From: Meishania litoralis | GTDB lineage: Bacteria > Bacteroidota > Bacteroidia > Flavobacteriales > Flavobacteriaceae | DNA length: 64,000 nt | Assembly (NCBI RefSeq): GCF_042611095.1 | Contig: NZ_JBHFPV010000001.1 | Span: 1,488,001 to 1,552,000 of the forward strand | Direction of reading: 5' to 3' | Part shown: piece after piece, positions 43,191-52,770 of the stretch | How the letters are laid out: each line of letters begins with the position of its first letter | How positions within the stretch are numbered: the stretch's first letter is position 1 | The notes under the pieces: generated by a model | Told to the model about the DNA's origin: nothing | The model's database searches: none | Seen by the model: only the letters and a program-made list of their open reading frames with translations | Translations under genes and position numbers: made by a program

Positions 43191-44306
43191 ATGAACTTAA
43201 GTTATTGGGAATATAAAACCTGGTTTTCGAACATCGATTTTACCATTATCGGCAGTGGTATCGTTGGGCTTAGCTGTGCCTTGAACCTTCAAAGGCAATA
43301 TCCAAAAGCCAGAATTTTGGTTTTGGAGAAAGGTAGCTTACCCCAAGGAGCGAGCACCAAAAATGCAGGATTTGCATGTTTTGGCAGCATTTCCGAGATA
43401 ATTTCCGATTTAAGATCACATAGCGAGAGTGAAGTTCAAGAGCTGGTCAAGAGGCGTTATGAAGGCATAAAACTGCTTAGAAATACATTGGGAGATTTGA
43501 ATATTGGCTTTCATCGATATGATGGTGGGCACGAACTCTTTGTGAAAGCAAATGCGAGGCTATATGAAGAGTGCAGGTCAAAATTGGATGATATAAACGA
43601 ACTACTTGAACCTGTTTTTTTCGAGAAGGCTTTTCAGGTAAATGAGAATTCCTTTGAATTTGCGAATATATATGAAAGTTATATTTCAAACCGTTTCGAA
43701 GGCCAGTTGCATACCGGAAAATTAATGAAGACCTTACTTGAGAAAGTTTTAAAGGGCAAGACCACTATTTTAAATGCCGTTAGGGTCACGGGTTTTGCCG
43801 AAACCGGAAATGGAGTCGAGGTAGCCACCGAAAAATTTGATTTCAAGACCGATAAACTGCTTATCGCTACAAACGGGTTCGCTTCAGAACTCGCGATAGA
43901 AAATGTTAGACCGGCGCGGGCACAGGTTTTGATTACCAGACCCATCAAGAATTTGCATATAAAGGGAACCTTTCATTTGGATGAAGGCTACTATTATTTT
44001 AGAAACATCGACAACAGAATTTTACTTGGTGGCGGGCGAAACCTTGACTTTAAGGGCGAAGAGACCAGTGAATTTGGTGAGACTGATATAATTCAAAATA
44101 AACTGGAAACCCTGCTTACTGATACAATACTCCCTAAAACTCATTTAGAGGTCGATCGACGGTGGAGCGGTATCATGGGTATTGGCGATCAAAAACGACC
44201 GATTGTGAAACAACTTTCCGACAATGTATGTTGTGGTGTGCGTTTGGGCGGAATGGGTATTGCGATAGGCAGCGCAGTTGGCAGAGAACTGGCAGAGTTG
44301 ATCTAG
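43191..44306 (+). CDS. FAD-dependent oxidoreductase, DAO family
   Basis: 371 residues from the ATG at 43191 (the frame runs further upstream but the Rossmann start defines the protein). Dinucleotide fold FTIIGSGIVGLSCALNLQRQ with ILVLEKG, then GASTKNAGFACFGS, and near the end SGIMGIGDQKRPIV and the FAD-closing GGMGIAIGSAVGREL. Resembles glycine/D-amino-acid oxidases; acceptor and substrate unknown. Cytoplasmic, isolated gene. Confidence 0.85.
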   Translation: MNLSYWEYKTWFSNIDFTIIGSGIVGLSCALNLQRQYPKARILVLEKGSLPQGASTKNAGFACFGSISEIISDLRSHSESEVQELVKRRYEGIKLLRNTLGDLNIGFHRYDGGHELFVKANARLYEECRSKLDDINELLEPVFFEKAFQVNENSFEFANIYESYISNRFEGQLHTGKLMKTLLEKVLKGKTTILNAVRVTGFAETGNGVEVATEKFDFKTDKLLIATNGFASELAIENVRPARAQVLITRPIKNLHIKGTFHLDEGYYYFRNIDNRILLGGGRNLDFKGEETSEFGETDIIQNKLETLLTDTILPKTHLEVDRRWSGIMGIGDQKRPIVKQLSDNVCCGVRLGGMGIAIGSAVGRELAELI

Positions 44307-44567
44307 TCTCGTTCCTTCGATGTTTTTAACTGGTTTTTGATAACGATTGTCCTTTTTTCGAAGGTTTTTTCACCATTCTTCTTATCTTGGTATCCCCTAA
44401 ATCCTTATGATTTGAATATTCTGGACGACTTGGGTCCAAACAAGTCTGAATTTAACCCCACTTTATGAATTGGAACTTGTGCAATCTATGAGTTGCACAT
44501 CTTTTGGTTTTATGTTTGGCACTTTGATAGTTAAAACATAATTCCCGAAGGGTTTAATGTTATTGAG

Positions 44568-45212
44568 ATGGGAGTAAGCATACAAAGGTTTTTACGAAAA
44601 AAGTGCGCACTATTGATGTTCCTTGTTTTTTTGGCAAGCTGCGGCACATCGAAAAACACATATGAAGTACGTTACGAAAAGGCTTGGAAAGAAGTGTTGA
44701 AATCACAGGCATGGCGGGATGCCCTTAGGCAAGACAATGGCCCGCTAACTGCCGAAAACAATGACTTCTATGCAAGTACCGATGAAACGGAAATTGTTTC
44801 TGGGCCCGCCGTTGACAATAAGGTATATGTTGACGGTTTTGCCGACAAATATGATTTTTTGGTTCATAGGGCCTATGCCAAGATTATTGCCGAAGCCGAG
44901 ATGGCCGACAGCCGTCTTGAAAAAGATTACCTAGATTGGAATACCCAAGCCAATTTGGCCGAGGCCCAAAAAGACAAATCGATTCGCCAGAAGTTGGAAG
45001 CTGTGAATGAACGGTACAAGGCACATCGTAAAATGCTGGAAGGACTTAAATCATGGAACATTTTCAGTGAATTTGGCACTGACGACCTTGATTTTTTTAA
45101 GGCCGAACACGCCGATGAAGTGCGACAAATGCTTCAAAAAGGCCATGGTGAAGGCAATGTCGTCGGCTTTTTGGTTTATAAACTGGCGGACCTTTATCAT
45201 TTCGAGGAGTAG
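44568..45212 (+). CDS. Lipoprotein of unknown function
   Basis: 214 residues, not recognised. Signal with lipobox (CALLMFLVFLASC), then a helical, charged body with a coiled-coil stretch near residues 105-150 (NLAEAQKDKSIRQKLEAVNE). Ends 6 bases before the Gre-like gene and is probably in one transcript with it. An inverted repeat GTGCAA/TTGCAC (44479-44498) lies upstream. Confidence 0.7.
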   Translation: MGVSIQRFLRKKCALLMFLVFLASCGTSKNTYEVRYEKAWKEVLKSQAWRDALRQDNGPLTAENNDFYASTDETEIVSGPAVDNKVYVDGFADKYDFLVHRAYAKIIAEAEMADSRLEKDYLDWNTQANLAEAQKDKSIRQKLEAVNERYKAHRKMLEGLKSWNIFSEFGTDDLDFFKAEHADEVRQMLQKGHGEGNVVGFLVYKLADLYHFEE

Positions 45213-45218
45213 TTGGCA

Positions 45219-45677
45219 ATGACCGAATCTGTCTCAAAAAAACAACTTCTACGGTTCTGTGAGGACTATATTCAGACTAGAATTTTCAGGATTCTTGGGC
45301 AAATAGATGGTTTTCGGCAAGCGTTGACCTCTGAGACCAAGAGCAGTGCGGGTGACAAACATGAGACCGGCCGTGCCATGTTGCAACTTGAAAGGGGAAA
45401 ATTGGGCCGACAACTCGCCGAAGCCGAGGCGACCAAGGTTACGCTTTCTAAGGTCGATATCAATGCTCGATTCGATAAGGTGGCATTGGGAAGCTTGGTA
45501 AAGACCACTAAGGCAAGTTATTTTTTATCGATTTCGGCAGGCGAATTCAAAAGCGGCCAAACCTTGGTATATTGTATATCAATAAGCACCCCGATAGGCA
45601 AATTATTGCTCGGCAGTTCTGTCGGGGAAATATTTTCATTCAAAGAAGAAGATTTTACTATCTTGGAAATTTCATAG
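45219..45677 (+). CDS. GreA/GreB-like transcription factor domain protein
   Basis: 152 residues. N-terminal half is helical (TRIFRILGQIDGFRQAL, then GRAMLQLERGKLGRQLAEAE), the C-terminal half an FKBP-like Gre domain (SLVKTTKASYFLSISAG, ISTPIGKLLLGSSVGEIFSF, FTILEIS). Gre factors rescue backtracked RNA polymerase; the coiled-coil tip with paired acidic residues of true GreA is not evident, so this may be a Rnk-like or Gre-fold regulator. ATG at 45219 preferred to the TTG at 45213. Confidence 0.72.
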   Translation: MTESVSKKQLLRFCEDYIQTRIFRILGQIDGFRQALTSETKSSAGDKHETGRAMLQLERGKLGRQLAEAEATKVTLSKVDINARFDKVALGSLVKTTKASYFLSISAGEFKSGQTLVYCISISTPIGKLLLGSSVGEIFSFKEEDFTILEIS

Positions 45678-45698
45678 GCTTCTCAAATAACACTAGAA

Positions 45699-46799
45699 AT
45701 GAAGGCAAAGACATTTTTTAAAATCACCATGTGGTCAATTTTGGGTATTACAATGCTAAATGCCCAGCAATCAATTGACAAAAAAGTAATATTGATTACG
45801 TTGGACGGCTTTCGCTGGCAGGAACTTTTTACAGGTGCCGATTCCTTACTGATAACGAACAAAGAGTACGTTGGTGATACTACCGAATTAAAAAAACGTT
45901 TTTGGCGCGATTCTCCGGTCGAAAGGCGAAATGTATTGATGCCCTTCCTTTGGGGCGAAGTTTCAAAAATGGGCCAAATACATGGCAACCGTAATCTGGG
46001 AAGCAAAGTAGATTTGACCAATGCCATGTGGTTTTCCTATCCGGGGTATAACGAAATCTTGACGGGCAAGGCCGATGACCAAAGGTTAACCAGTAATGAC
46101 AAGATAAACAATCCGAACAAGACGGTCTTAGAGATTGCAAATAACGATCCGCGATACAGGGGAAAAGTCGCCGGCTTTGGCAGTTGGGATGTATTCCCCT
46201 TTATCATAAACGAAGAACGTTCAGGGGTTCCTGTCAATGCCGGGTTCGAGTTGGCCAAAGGAAATAATCTGACGGATCGTGAAAAATTCCTGAACGAGCT
46301 GCAACCTATGGTCCCAAGCCCTTGGGGTACCGTTAGGTTAGATGCTTTTACCCATAATTATGCGCTGGAGCATATGAAAAAGGAACATCCGAGTTTAGTA
46401 TACATTTCTTATGGGGAAACCGATGATTTTGCCCATGAAGGTGAATATGATGCCTATTTAAAATCGGCCCGTACAACCGATTCGATGATAGAAGAGCTAT
46501 GGAATTTCACCCAAAACGACCCTTTTTATAAAGACAACACGTTGTTTATCGTTTCGACCGACCATGGAAGGGGAACAAAACCCTTAAAAACATGGACAGG
46601 GCATGGCAAGGAAATCAATGGGGCGGGCAGTGTTTGGCTAATCATTTTCGGAAAAGGTGTATCTCCTATAGGTGAGGCCAATGAAGGACAATTGTACAGC
46701 AATATGATCGCACCCACAATTTTGAAAGTATTGGACTTAAAATTTGACGCAGGACAAACCGATGGCAAACCTATTGAGCTTCTATTCGACAAAAATTGA
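45699..46799 (+). CDS. Secreted alkaline-phosphatase-superfamily hydrolase
   Basis: 366 residues with signal peptide (KITMWSILGITMLNAQ). AP-superfamily features: VILITLDGFRWQELFTG (metal Asp), the nucleophile region MWFSYPGYNEILTG, GFGSWDVFPFI, YGETDDFAHEGEYD (metal Asp and His), and FIVSTDHGRG (metal Asp-His). Related to sulfatases, nucleotide pyrophosphatases and phosphoglyceromutases; substrate not predictable. Follows the Gre-like gene by 21 bases. Confidence 0.85.
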   Translation: MKAKTFFKITMWSILGITMLNAQQSIDKKVILITLDGFRWQELFTGADSLLITNKEYVGDTTELKKRFWRDSPVERRNVLMPFLWGEVSKMGQIHGNRNLGSKVDLTNAMWFSYPGYNEILTGKADDQRLTSNDKINNPNKTVLEIANNDPRYRGKVAGFGSWDVFPFIINEERSGVPVNAGFELAKGNNLTDREKFLNELQPMVPSPWGTVRLDAFTHNYALEHMKKEHPSLVYISYGETDDFAHEGEYDAYLKSARTTDSMIEELWNFTQNDPFYKDNTLFIVSTDHGRGTKPLKTWTGHGKEINGAGSVWLIIFGKGVSPIGEANEGQLYSNMIAPTILKVLDLKFDAGQTDGKPIELLFDKN

Positions 46800-46898
46800 G
46801 ATTTAATAATGGTTTGATGACCTTTAGTTAACCATTACAAAAGTCTAAAATTCGATTTTTATCGTGCGATTAATTGAAGAAGTTTGAGTTAGTTTGTC

Positions 46899-46935
46899 AA
46901 AAACCGGTATGCGTCCTATATACCGGTTTTTTAGT
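46899..46935 (+). terminator. Intrinsic terminator
   Basis: Stem AAAACCGGTAT/ATACCGGTTTT with nine-base loop and T tail, about 100 bases after the hydrolase stop. Confidence 0.8.
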
Positions 46936-47055
46936 TTTTGGAATATTCGGTTCTATAATGTTCGTCACAGAACGGTAATCTTTTATATAGGCGAACAAAA
47001 ATATTTTGAAAAAGCTTGTTTTTAGTGAAACCAAAAGACGATCAAAACTAAGCAG

Positions 47056-47820
47056 ATGAAAATATTAACCTTTCTCATAGTACTGATTTCCGGCTTTTCC
47101 TTTGCGCAGAACATTAATGGTTTTCGAGTACATTCCCATAACGACTATTTGCAAAATGTCCCGTTCTGGAAGGCCCTTTCAGCGAGTGCAAGCTCTGTAG
47201 AAGCCGATGTTTTTTTGGTCGGAGACGAATTGTTGGTCGCCCATACCCAAAATGAGATCGATACACTCAGAAATCTTGAAAAATTATATTTGAAGCCGCT
47301 AGCGAAGAGTTTGGAAATAGGTTTTATTGACGGCCAACCTTTTCAATTGCTTATTGATATTAAATCGGAAGCCTATGGCACTTTAGATGCGATCGTTGCC
47401 TCCATAAAAAAATATCCTTCCATCATAAATAGTAACTCCGTTTCCATAGTGATTTCGGGCAATCGGCCGAAGGCCTCCGAATATATCGATTATCCCGATT
47501 TCATTCACTTCGATTATCAAAGTTTGGATGCTGTCAATGATACGTCCATTTTAGAAAAAATTGCACTGGTCAGTTTGAGCTTCAAAAATTTCTCGGCGTG
47601 GAACGGAAAAGGCAGACCGACATCTGAAGATGAAAAGAAGATCGTTTCGGCCATTGAAAAAGCACACGCTTTGGGAAAACCTTTTCGATTCTGGGCCACA
47701 CCCGATTCAAAAACGGCTTGGAAAACCTTGGTGCATTTGGGAGTGGATTTTATCAATACCGATATGCCTTTTGAATGTGCCGGGTATTTGAACAAACTAA
47801 ATGCAAATACAAAGGAATAA
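47056..47820 (+). CDS. Secreted PI-PLC/GDPD-superfamily phosphodiesterase
   Basis: 254 residues with signal peptide (MKILTFLIVLISGFSFAQ). TIM-barrel phosphodiesterase features: catalytic His in RVHSHNDYLQ, acidic metal residues in SSVEADVFLV, second His in LLVAHTQN, and C-terminal FWATPDSKTAWKTL with GVDFINTDMP. Glycerophosphodiester or phospholipid-headgroup hydrolysis in the periplasm is likely. Convergent with arfB. Confidence 0.85.
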   Translation: MKILTFLIVLISGFSFAQNINGFRVHSHNDYLQNVPFWKALSASASSVEADVFLVGDELLVAHTQNEIDTLRNLEKLYLKPLAKSLEIGFIDGQPFQLLIDIKSEAYGTLDAIVASIKKYPSIINSNSVSIVISGNRPKASEYIDYPDFIHFDYQSLDAVNDTSILEKIALVSLSFKNFSAWNGKGRPTSEDEKKIVSAIEKAHALGKPFRFWATPDSKTAWKTLVHLGVDFINTDMPFECAGYLNKLNANTKE

Positions 47821-47864
47821 AGAAATGTAATTTCGTTTGATTCAAGTTGAAACAAGACCGTTTT

Positions 47865-48269
47865 CTAGCCAAGATCGTGTTTTGAACGATTTGTTTTTTT
47901 CTGGGCAGTCTTCTTCTTACTTTTTAGCCGTTTTTCAATCGACAATCTGGTAGGTTTGGTCTTGCGCCTTTTTTTATGAACTTTTAAGGCGTTTTCCAAA
48001 ATCACGAACAGACGCTCGATGACCAGTTCTTTATTCTTATGCTGACTGCGACTTTCGTCACATTGTAACAGAAGTATGTTTTCTTTGGTCAGTCGATTGC
48101 CCAATTTTAGAAGAATACGGCTCTTTTCAGTTGCGGTAAAGGCGTTGGAATTATCAATGTCAAAGGCCAGCTCGATTTTGGTGGACACTTTATTGACATG
48201 CTGTCCGCCCGCACCACCACTGCGCACGGCTTTAAACAAAAGTTCTTGGAGTACTTGTTCTTTATTCAA
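47865..48269 (-). CDS. arfB: Alternative ribosome-rescue factor B
   Basis: 134 residues. GGQ motif in RSGGAGGQHVNK hydrolyses peptidyl-tRNA on stalled ribosomes; the basic C-terminal tail (RRKTKPTRLSIEKRLKSKKK) enters the mRNA channel. Starts 6 bases after the ABC ATPase stop, probably one transcript. Confidence 0.92.
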   Translation of the reverse strand: MNKEQVLQELLFKAVRSGGAGGQHVNKVSTKIELAFDIDNSNAFTATEKSRILLKLGNRLTKENILLLQCDESRSQHKNKELVIERLFVILENALKVHKKRRKTKPTRLSIEKRLKSKKKTAQKKTNRSKHDLG

Positions 48270-48275
48270 ACCAGG

Positions 48276-49250
48276 CTATATATTCAACCGTTGATTGATG
48301 ACTTCGATTGCAATATTAAGAAAAACGGTTTTGCCTACTTCAATGGTTTGATCGTGATTGAAATAGATATTCTGCCCTTCATAAGTGCCCACGATCATAT
48401 AATGCCCACCCATATAATAAGAACCTTTGACCACAACTTCCAGACCTGATTTTTCCGAGACCTTAAATTCATGGGCATAGACGATTATGCGGCGTTTCGT
48501 GTCCGCATAGGTCTTGACGATATTGATAGGTATTCGGTTGGCCTCACCGAACAGCGATGCTATGTATAGGTCTTTAGGATGTTCAAAAAGATTTTTAGGT
48601 GTGTCTTTTGCGATAATCTTTGTATCCTTCAAGACAATTACCCGATCTGCGAACGGAAGCATATCGTTATGGTCGTGGGTTGCGGTCAGTACCGTAATGT
48701 CCTTGTTTTTAAGATAGGCAAAGAGGTTTCGGCGTAAGCTGTTCTTTCTGAAATTATCGATATGGCTAAAAGGCTCATCGAGCAATAAGATTTCGGGTTT
48801 TTGTGCCAAGACCCTTGCCAGTGCTACCCTTTGCTGCTGTCCGCCACTGAGGTTCTTTATCTTGGTTTTGGCAAATGGCGTCATTTCGATCATTTCCAAG
48901 AGCTCGTCTGTCCGCTCTTTTAGAAACTCGGGCTCCAATACTGAAAGATGCTCACTGATGTTCTCATAGACCGAGGTGAACGGCATCAAATCAAAGTCTT
49001 GTGCCAAATATTTCATGTAAGCTTCACCCGGCACCAAATTGTAAAGTGGTCCGAGTATCTGGTTTTCGCCCCAATATACCTTACCCTCTTCAACGTGCAA
49101 GAGACCATATATAATTTTGAGCAGGGTGCTTTTACCGCAACCACTCTCCCCGATTATGGAAACATGCTCGCCTTTGGCCACTTTAAGATTGATGTCGTTC
49201 AAAACAGGGACTTCATCATAGGAAAAAGAAACATGGTCGACTTGAAGCAT
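48276..49250 (-). CDS. ABC transporter ATP-binding protein
   Basis: 324 residues from the ATG at 49250; the longer frame adds a poorly conserved extension. Walker A GESGCGKST, Q loop, signature LSGGQQQRVALA, Walker B ILLLDEPFSH, switch His in TATHDHNDM. A C-terminal extension of about 90 residues is TOBE-like (VVVKGSYYMGGHYMIVG), as in importer ATPases of the spermidine/iron type. No permease beside it. Substrate unknown. Confidence 0.87.
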   Translation of the reverse strand: MLQVDHVSFSYDEVPVLNDINLKVAKGEHVSIIGESGCGKSTLLKIIYGLLHVEEGKVYWGENQILGPLYNLVPGEAYMKYLAQDFDLMPFTSVYENISEHLSVLEPEFLKERTDELLEMIEMTPFAKTKIKNLSGGQQQRVALARVLAQKPEILLLDEPFSHIDNFRKNSLRRNLFAYLKNKDITVLTATHDHNDMLPFADRVIVLKDTKIIAKDTPKNLFEHPKDLYIASLFGEANRIPINIVKTYADTKRRIIVYAHEFKVSEKSGLEVVVKGSYYMGGHYMIVGTYEGQNIYFNHDQTIEVGKTVFLNIAIEVINQRLNI

Positions 49251-49273
49251 GATTGAAAATATACTTGGAAGGG

Positions 49274-49310
49274 AATAAAAAAAATCCGTTTCCAATTGAA
49301 ACGGATTTTA
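49274..49310 (-). terminator. Intrinsic terminator of the prolyl oligopeptidase gene
   Basis: Stem AAAATCCGTTTC/GAAACGGATTTT with CAATT loop; on the minus strand it is followed by a T run. Confidence 0.85.
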
Positions 49311-49327
49311 GTTAAAAATATTGACGG

Positions 49328-51484
49328 TCATTCCTTAAATTCTTTCATTACCGCTTTGTTCGGTAATTCTTGATATCCCATATTAAAAAATGTAAATCCG
49401 AAAATATCGGCATACTCTTCAATGATCTTACTGGTGGGTTTTCCGGCACCGTGACCGGCATTGGTCTCGATCCGGATCAAGGTAGGGTTGCTTCCCGCTT
49501 GTTTTTCTTGTAGTTCTGCAGCGAACTTGAAACTATGTGCGGGCACGACACGGTCATCGTGGTCTCCGGTGGTTATCAAGGTGGCAGGATATTCCGTTCC
49601 CACCTTAACATTATGAACGGGCGAATAACCCTTGAGATATTCGAACATTTCTTTGCTATCTTCTGCCGTTCCGTAGTCATAGGCCCAACCAGCACCTGCG
49701 GTAAACGTATGATAACGCAGCATATCCAAAACACCTACCGCGGGCAGGGCGACTTTCATTAAATCTGGGCGTTGGGTCATCGTGGCACCGACGAGAAGGC
49801 CACCATTACTGCCGCCTCTTATTGCCAAATAATCCGATGAGGTATAGTTTTCATTGATAAGGTATTCGCCTGCGGCGATAAAGTCGTCAAAAACGTTCTG
49901 TTTTTTGGTCTTGATGCCCGCTTCATGCCATTTTTTTCCGTACTCACCACCCCCGCGCAGGTTTGGCACGGCATAGATTCCGCCTTGTTCCATCCATACG
50001 GCATTGGCAATGCTGAACGAGGGGGTAAGGCTAATGTCAAAGCCACCATATCCATAAAGAATCGTGGGATTTTTTCCATTTCGCTCTAATCCTTTCTTGT
50101 GGGTTATGATCATTGGAACTTTTGTTCCGTCCTTTGAGTTATAAAATACTTGATGCGACTCATAGTCATCGGGATTAAAATCAATATCGGGCTTCCAATA
50201 TTGTTCGTATTCCCCGGTTTCGACATTGTACTTGTAAGAGGATCCCGGGGTATTGTAGTTGGTAAATGAAAAATAAAATTCCTTTTCTTCTTTCTTGCCA
50301 CCAAAGCCATTGGCGCTCCCTAATCCGGGGAGGTCAACCTGCCTGACCAAATTACCTTCGTAATCATATTGTAGCACCTTGGAAATGGCGTCGACCATAT
50401 ATTCGGCGAAAAAATAGCCCCCGCCAGTATTCGGTGAAAGTACGTTTTCGGTCTCGGGAATAAAATCGACCCAATTCTCTGAAGCTGGATTCGAGGCATC
50501 GACGGTTACCACTTTTTTATTTGGCGCTCCCATATTGGTTACGATATAGAGTTTTGAGCCTACATTGTCGATGACATAGCTATCTGAATCAGTATGATCA
50601 AGAACAGTTACCAGTTTTGAATTGGGCTGGGTCAGGTCTTTGATAAAAAGTTTATTGCCCGAAGTGGAAGTCGAAGCCGTAAGCACCAAATAACTTTGAT
50701 CATGCGTTAAATAGGCTCCGACGTATCTATGCCTTTCGTTTGGTGTGCCCCCATAAATTATAACATCATCTTTTTGAGGCGTGCCTAGCTTATGGTAGTA
50801 TACCTTGTGCTGATCCGTTTTGGCCGATAGCTCACTGCCCTTGGGTTTGTCATAACTAGAGTAATAAAAACCGTCGTTGCCCTTCCAGGATATACCACTG
50901 AACTTGATATCGACCAAGGTATCTTCAATAATTTCCTTGGTTTCCGCATTGCGAACGATGGCCTTGCGCCAGTCGCTACCACCTTCAGAAATCAAATAGG
51001 CGGCCATAGAGCCGTCTTTTGTAAAACTTAGTCCGGCCAAAGAGGTAGTGCCATCTTTCGAAAATTCATTGGGGTCTAAAAAAACTTCGGGATTTTCATC
51101 GTCCTTTTGTCGATAGACCACATACTGATTCTGTAGCCCGTCGTTCTTATAAAAGTAAGTATAGTCGCCTTCCTTGAAAGGGGCGCCCAACTTCTCATAG
51201 TTCCATAGTTTTTCAAGACGGTTTTTAAGGTCTTTTCGAAAGGGGATATTGTCCAGATATCCGAAGGTGACCTCGTTCTGCTTTTTGACCCAGTTTTCGG
51301 TTTCGGCACTACGATCGTCCTCCAACCAACGGTATGGGTCTTTAACTTGGGTTCCAAAATAGGTTGCCGCTGAGTCGGCTTTGGCGGTTAGCGGGTAGTT
51401 CACGGTAAAGGGTTCTTTTTTGGTTTCGGTATTACAAGACAATATTAGAAGTACAATTGAGATAAACAGTAATGGTCTTTTCAT
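49328..51484 (-). CDS. Prolyl oligopeptidase family lipoprotein (S9A)
   Basis: 718 residues from the ATG at 51484, which gives a lipoprotein signal (PLLFISIVLLILSC); the frame extends upstream only as a non-family leader across a terminator hairpin. N-terminal DPYRWLEDDRSAETENWV, a seven-bladed propeller, and the C-terminal hydrolase with Ser in AIRGGSNGGLLVGA, Asp in TTGDHDDRVVP and His in NAGHGAGKP. Cleaves short peptides after proline, outside the cytoplasm. Full-length. Confidence 0.93.
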   Translation of the reverse strand: MKRPLLFISIVLLILSCNTETKKEPFTVNYPLTAKADSAATYFGTQVKDPYRWLEDDRSAETENWVKKQNEVTFGYLDNIPFRKDLKNRLEKLWNYEKLGAPFKEGDYTYFYKNDGLQNQYVVYRQKDDENPEVFLDPNEFSKDGTTSLAGLSFTKDGSMAAYLISEGGSDWRKAIVRNAETKEIIEDTLVDIKFSGISWKGNDGFYYSSYDKPKGSELSAKTDQHKVYYHKLGTPQKDDVIIYGGTPNERHRYVGAYLTHDQSYLVLTASTSTSGNKLFIKDLTQPNSKLVTVLDHTDSDSYVIDNVGSKLYIVTNMGAPNKKVVTVDASNPASENWVDFIPETENVLSPNTGGGYFFAEYMVDAISKVLQYDYEGNLVRQVDLPGLGSANGFGGKKEEKEFYFSFTNYNTPGSSYKYNVETGEYEQYWKPDIDFNPDDYESHQVFYNSKDGTKVPMIITHKKGLERNGKNPTILYGYGGFDISLTPSFSIANAVWMEQGGIYAVPNLRGGGEYGKKWHEAGIKTKKQNVFDDFIAAGEYLINENYTSSDYLAIRGGSNGGLLVGATMTQRPDLMKVALPAVGVLDMLRYHTFTAGAGWAYDYGTAEDSKEMFEYLKGYSPVHNVKVGTEYPATLITTGDHDDRVVPAHSFKFAAELQEKQAGSNPTLIRIETNAGHGAGKPTSKIIEEYADIFGFTFFNMGYQELPNKAVMKEFKE

Positions 51485-51520
51485 GTCGGTCGAGTGTTTG
51501 ATAAGGACTAAAAATACCAT

Positions 51521-51560
51521 AAAAAAACCTTCAAAACGTACACGTTTTGAAGGTTTTAAC
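51521..51560 (-). terminator. Intrinsic terminator of asd
   Basis: Perfect 16-bp inverted repeat AAAACCTTCAAAACGT/ACGTTTTGAAGGTTTT (51524-51539, 51542-51557) with a T run on the minus strand. Confidence 0.88.
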
Positions 51561-51578
51561 ATTTTTTGACCAAGGTGT

Positions 51579-52568
51579 TTATACCAGCTTTTTTTCCACC
51601 AAGTATTCTGCTATTTGAACGGCGTTGGTCGCCGCGCCCTTTCTGAGATTGTCAGATACGATCCACATATTCAACGTGTTTCGCTGGGTTTCGTCTCTTC
51701 GTATACGACCGACGAAAACCTCATCTTTATCATGTGCATAAATAGGCATGGGATAGGTGTTGGTTTCAGGATTATCCTGTACCGTTATGCCGGGAGTATC
51801 GTTCAATAACTTTCGTACCTCATTGAGCTCAAAATCGTTTTCAAAGGCCACGTTCACCGATTCTGAATGCCCCCCTGAGGTCGGTATGCGAACAGCGGTC
51901 GCGGTAACCGAAAATGAGCGGTCGTCCAGTATTTTTTGTGGCTCCCTTGCCAATTTCATTTCTTCTTTGGTATACCCATTTTCAAGGAAAACATCGCAGT
52001 GGGGCAGCGCATTTCGACCAATGGGATATGGATAGGCCATTTCGCCCTGAATACCTGCAATTTCGTTTTCCAATTGTTGTACTGCCTTTACCCCTGTGCC
52101 CGAAACGGACTGATAGGTCGAGACCACCACCCGTTTCATTTTATACTTTTTATGCAGGGGCGCCAATGCCATGACCATTTGTATCGTCGAACAGTTAGGG
52201 TTGGCAATGATCTTGTCGTCAGAGGTCAATTCATGGGCATTTATTTCAGGGACAATCAATTTTTTTGTGGGATCCATACGCCAAGCCGATGAATTATCTA
52301 CGACCGTTGTACCGACCTCGGCGAATTTTGGCGCCCATTGCAGGGATGTGTCTCCCCCGGCCGAAAAAATGGCTATATCAGGGCGTGCGTCGACAGCGTC
52401 GGCAAGACCTATGACCGTATATTCCTTGTCCTTGAAAGATAATTTTTTACCGACAGACCTTTCGGAAGCGACCAATAACAACTCGGTAATCGGAAAATTG
52501 CGCTCGGCAAGCACTTTTAACATTACCTCGCCCACCATGCCCGTGGCACCAACTACTGCTACTTTCAT
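51579..52568 (-). CDS. asd: Aspartate-semialdehyde dehydrogenase
   Basis: 329 residues. NADP-binding VAVVGATGMVGEVML, catalytic Cys in IIANPNCSTIQMV, and the substrate/catalytic His region RIPTSGGHSESVNV. Makes aspartate semialdehyde for lysine, diaminopimelate, threonine and methionine synthesis. Single gene followed by its own terminator. Confidence 0.95.
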   Translation of the reverse strand: MKVAVVGATGMVGEVMLKVLAERNFPITELLLVASERSVGKKLSFKDKEYTVIGLADAVDARPDIAIFSAGGDTSLQWAPKFAEVGTTVVDNSSAWRMDPTKKLIVPEINAHELTSDDKIIANPNCSTIQMVMALAPLHKKYKMKRVVVSTYQSVSGTGVKAVQQLENEIAGIQGEMAYPYPIGRNALPHCDVFLENGYTKEEMKLAREPQKILDDRSFSVTATAVRIPTSGGHSESVNVAFENDFELNEVRKLLNDTPGITVQDNPETNTYPMPIYAHDKDEVFVGRIRRDETQRNTLNMWIVSDNLRKGAATNAVQIAEYLVEKKLV

Positions 52569-52693
52569 AATCGAATTGATTTTAAAGGCAAAGGTAGTTC
52601 AAGAGTTTTCGGTGTACAAGGTTAAAAGATAGAAAATATATTAATATAACAAAAAGTTACAAAAACAACAATTATGTTCGCTGTGCTTTATGG

Positions 52694-52725
52694 CAAAAAA
52701 GAACCCTGCCAAAAGGCAGGGTTGT
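52694..52725 (-). terminator. Intrinsic terminator of mscL
   Basis: Stem AACCCTGCC/GGCAGGGTT with AAAA loop; T run on the minus strand. Confidence 0.85.
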
Positions 52726-52770
52726 GTATCAGTATTCCTTGATAATTCATTATCAAAGGTATTTCGTCAA

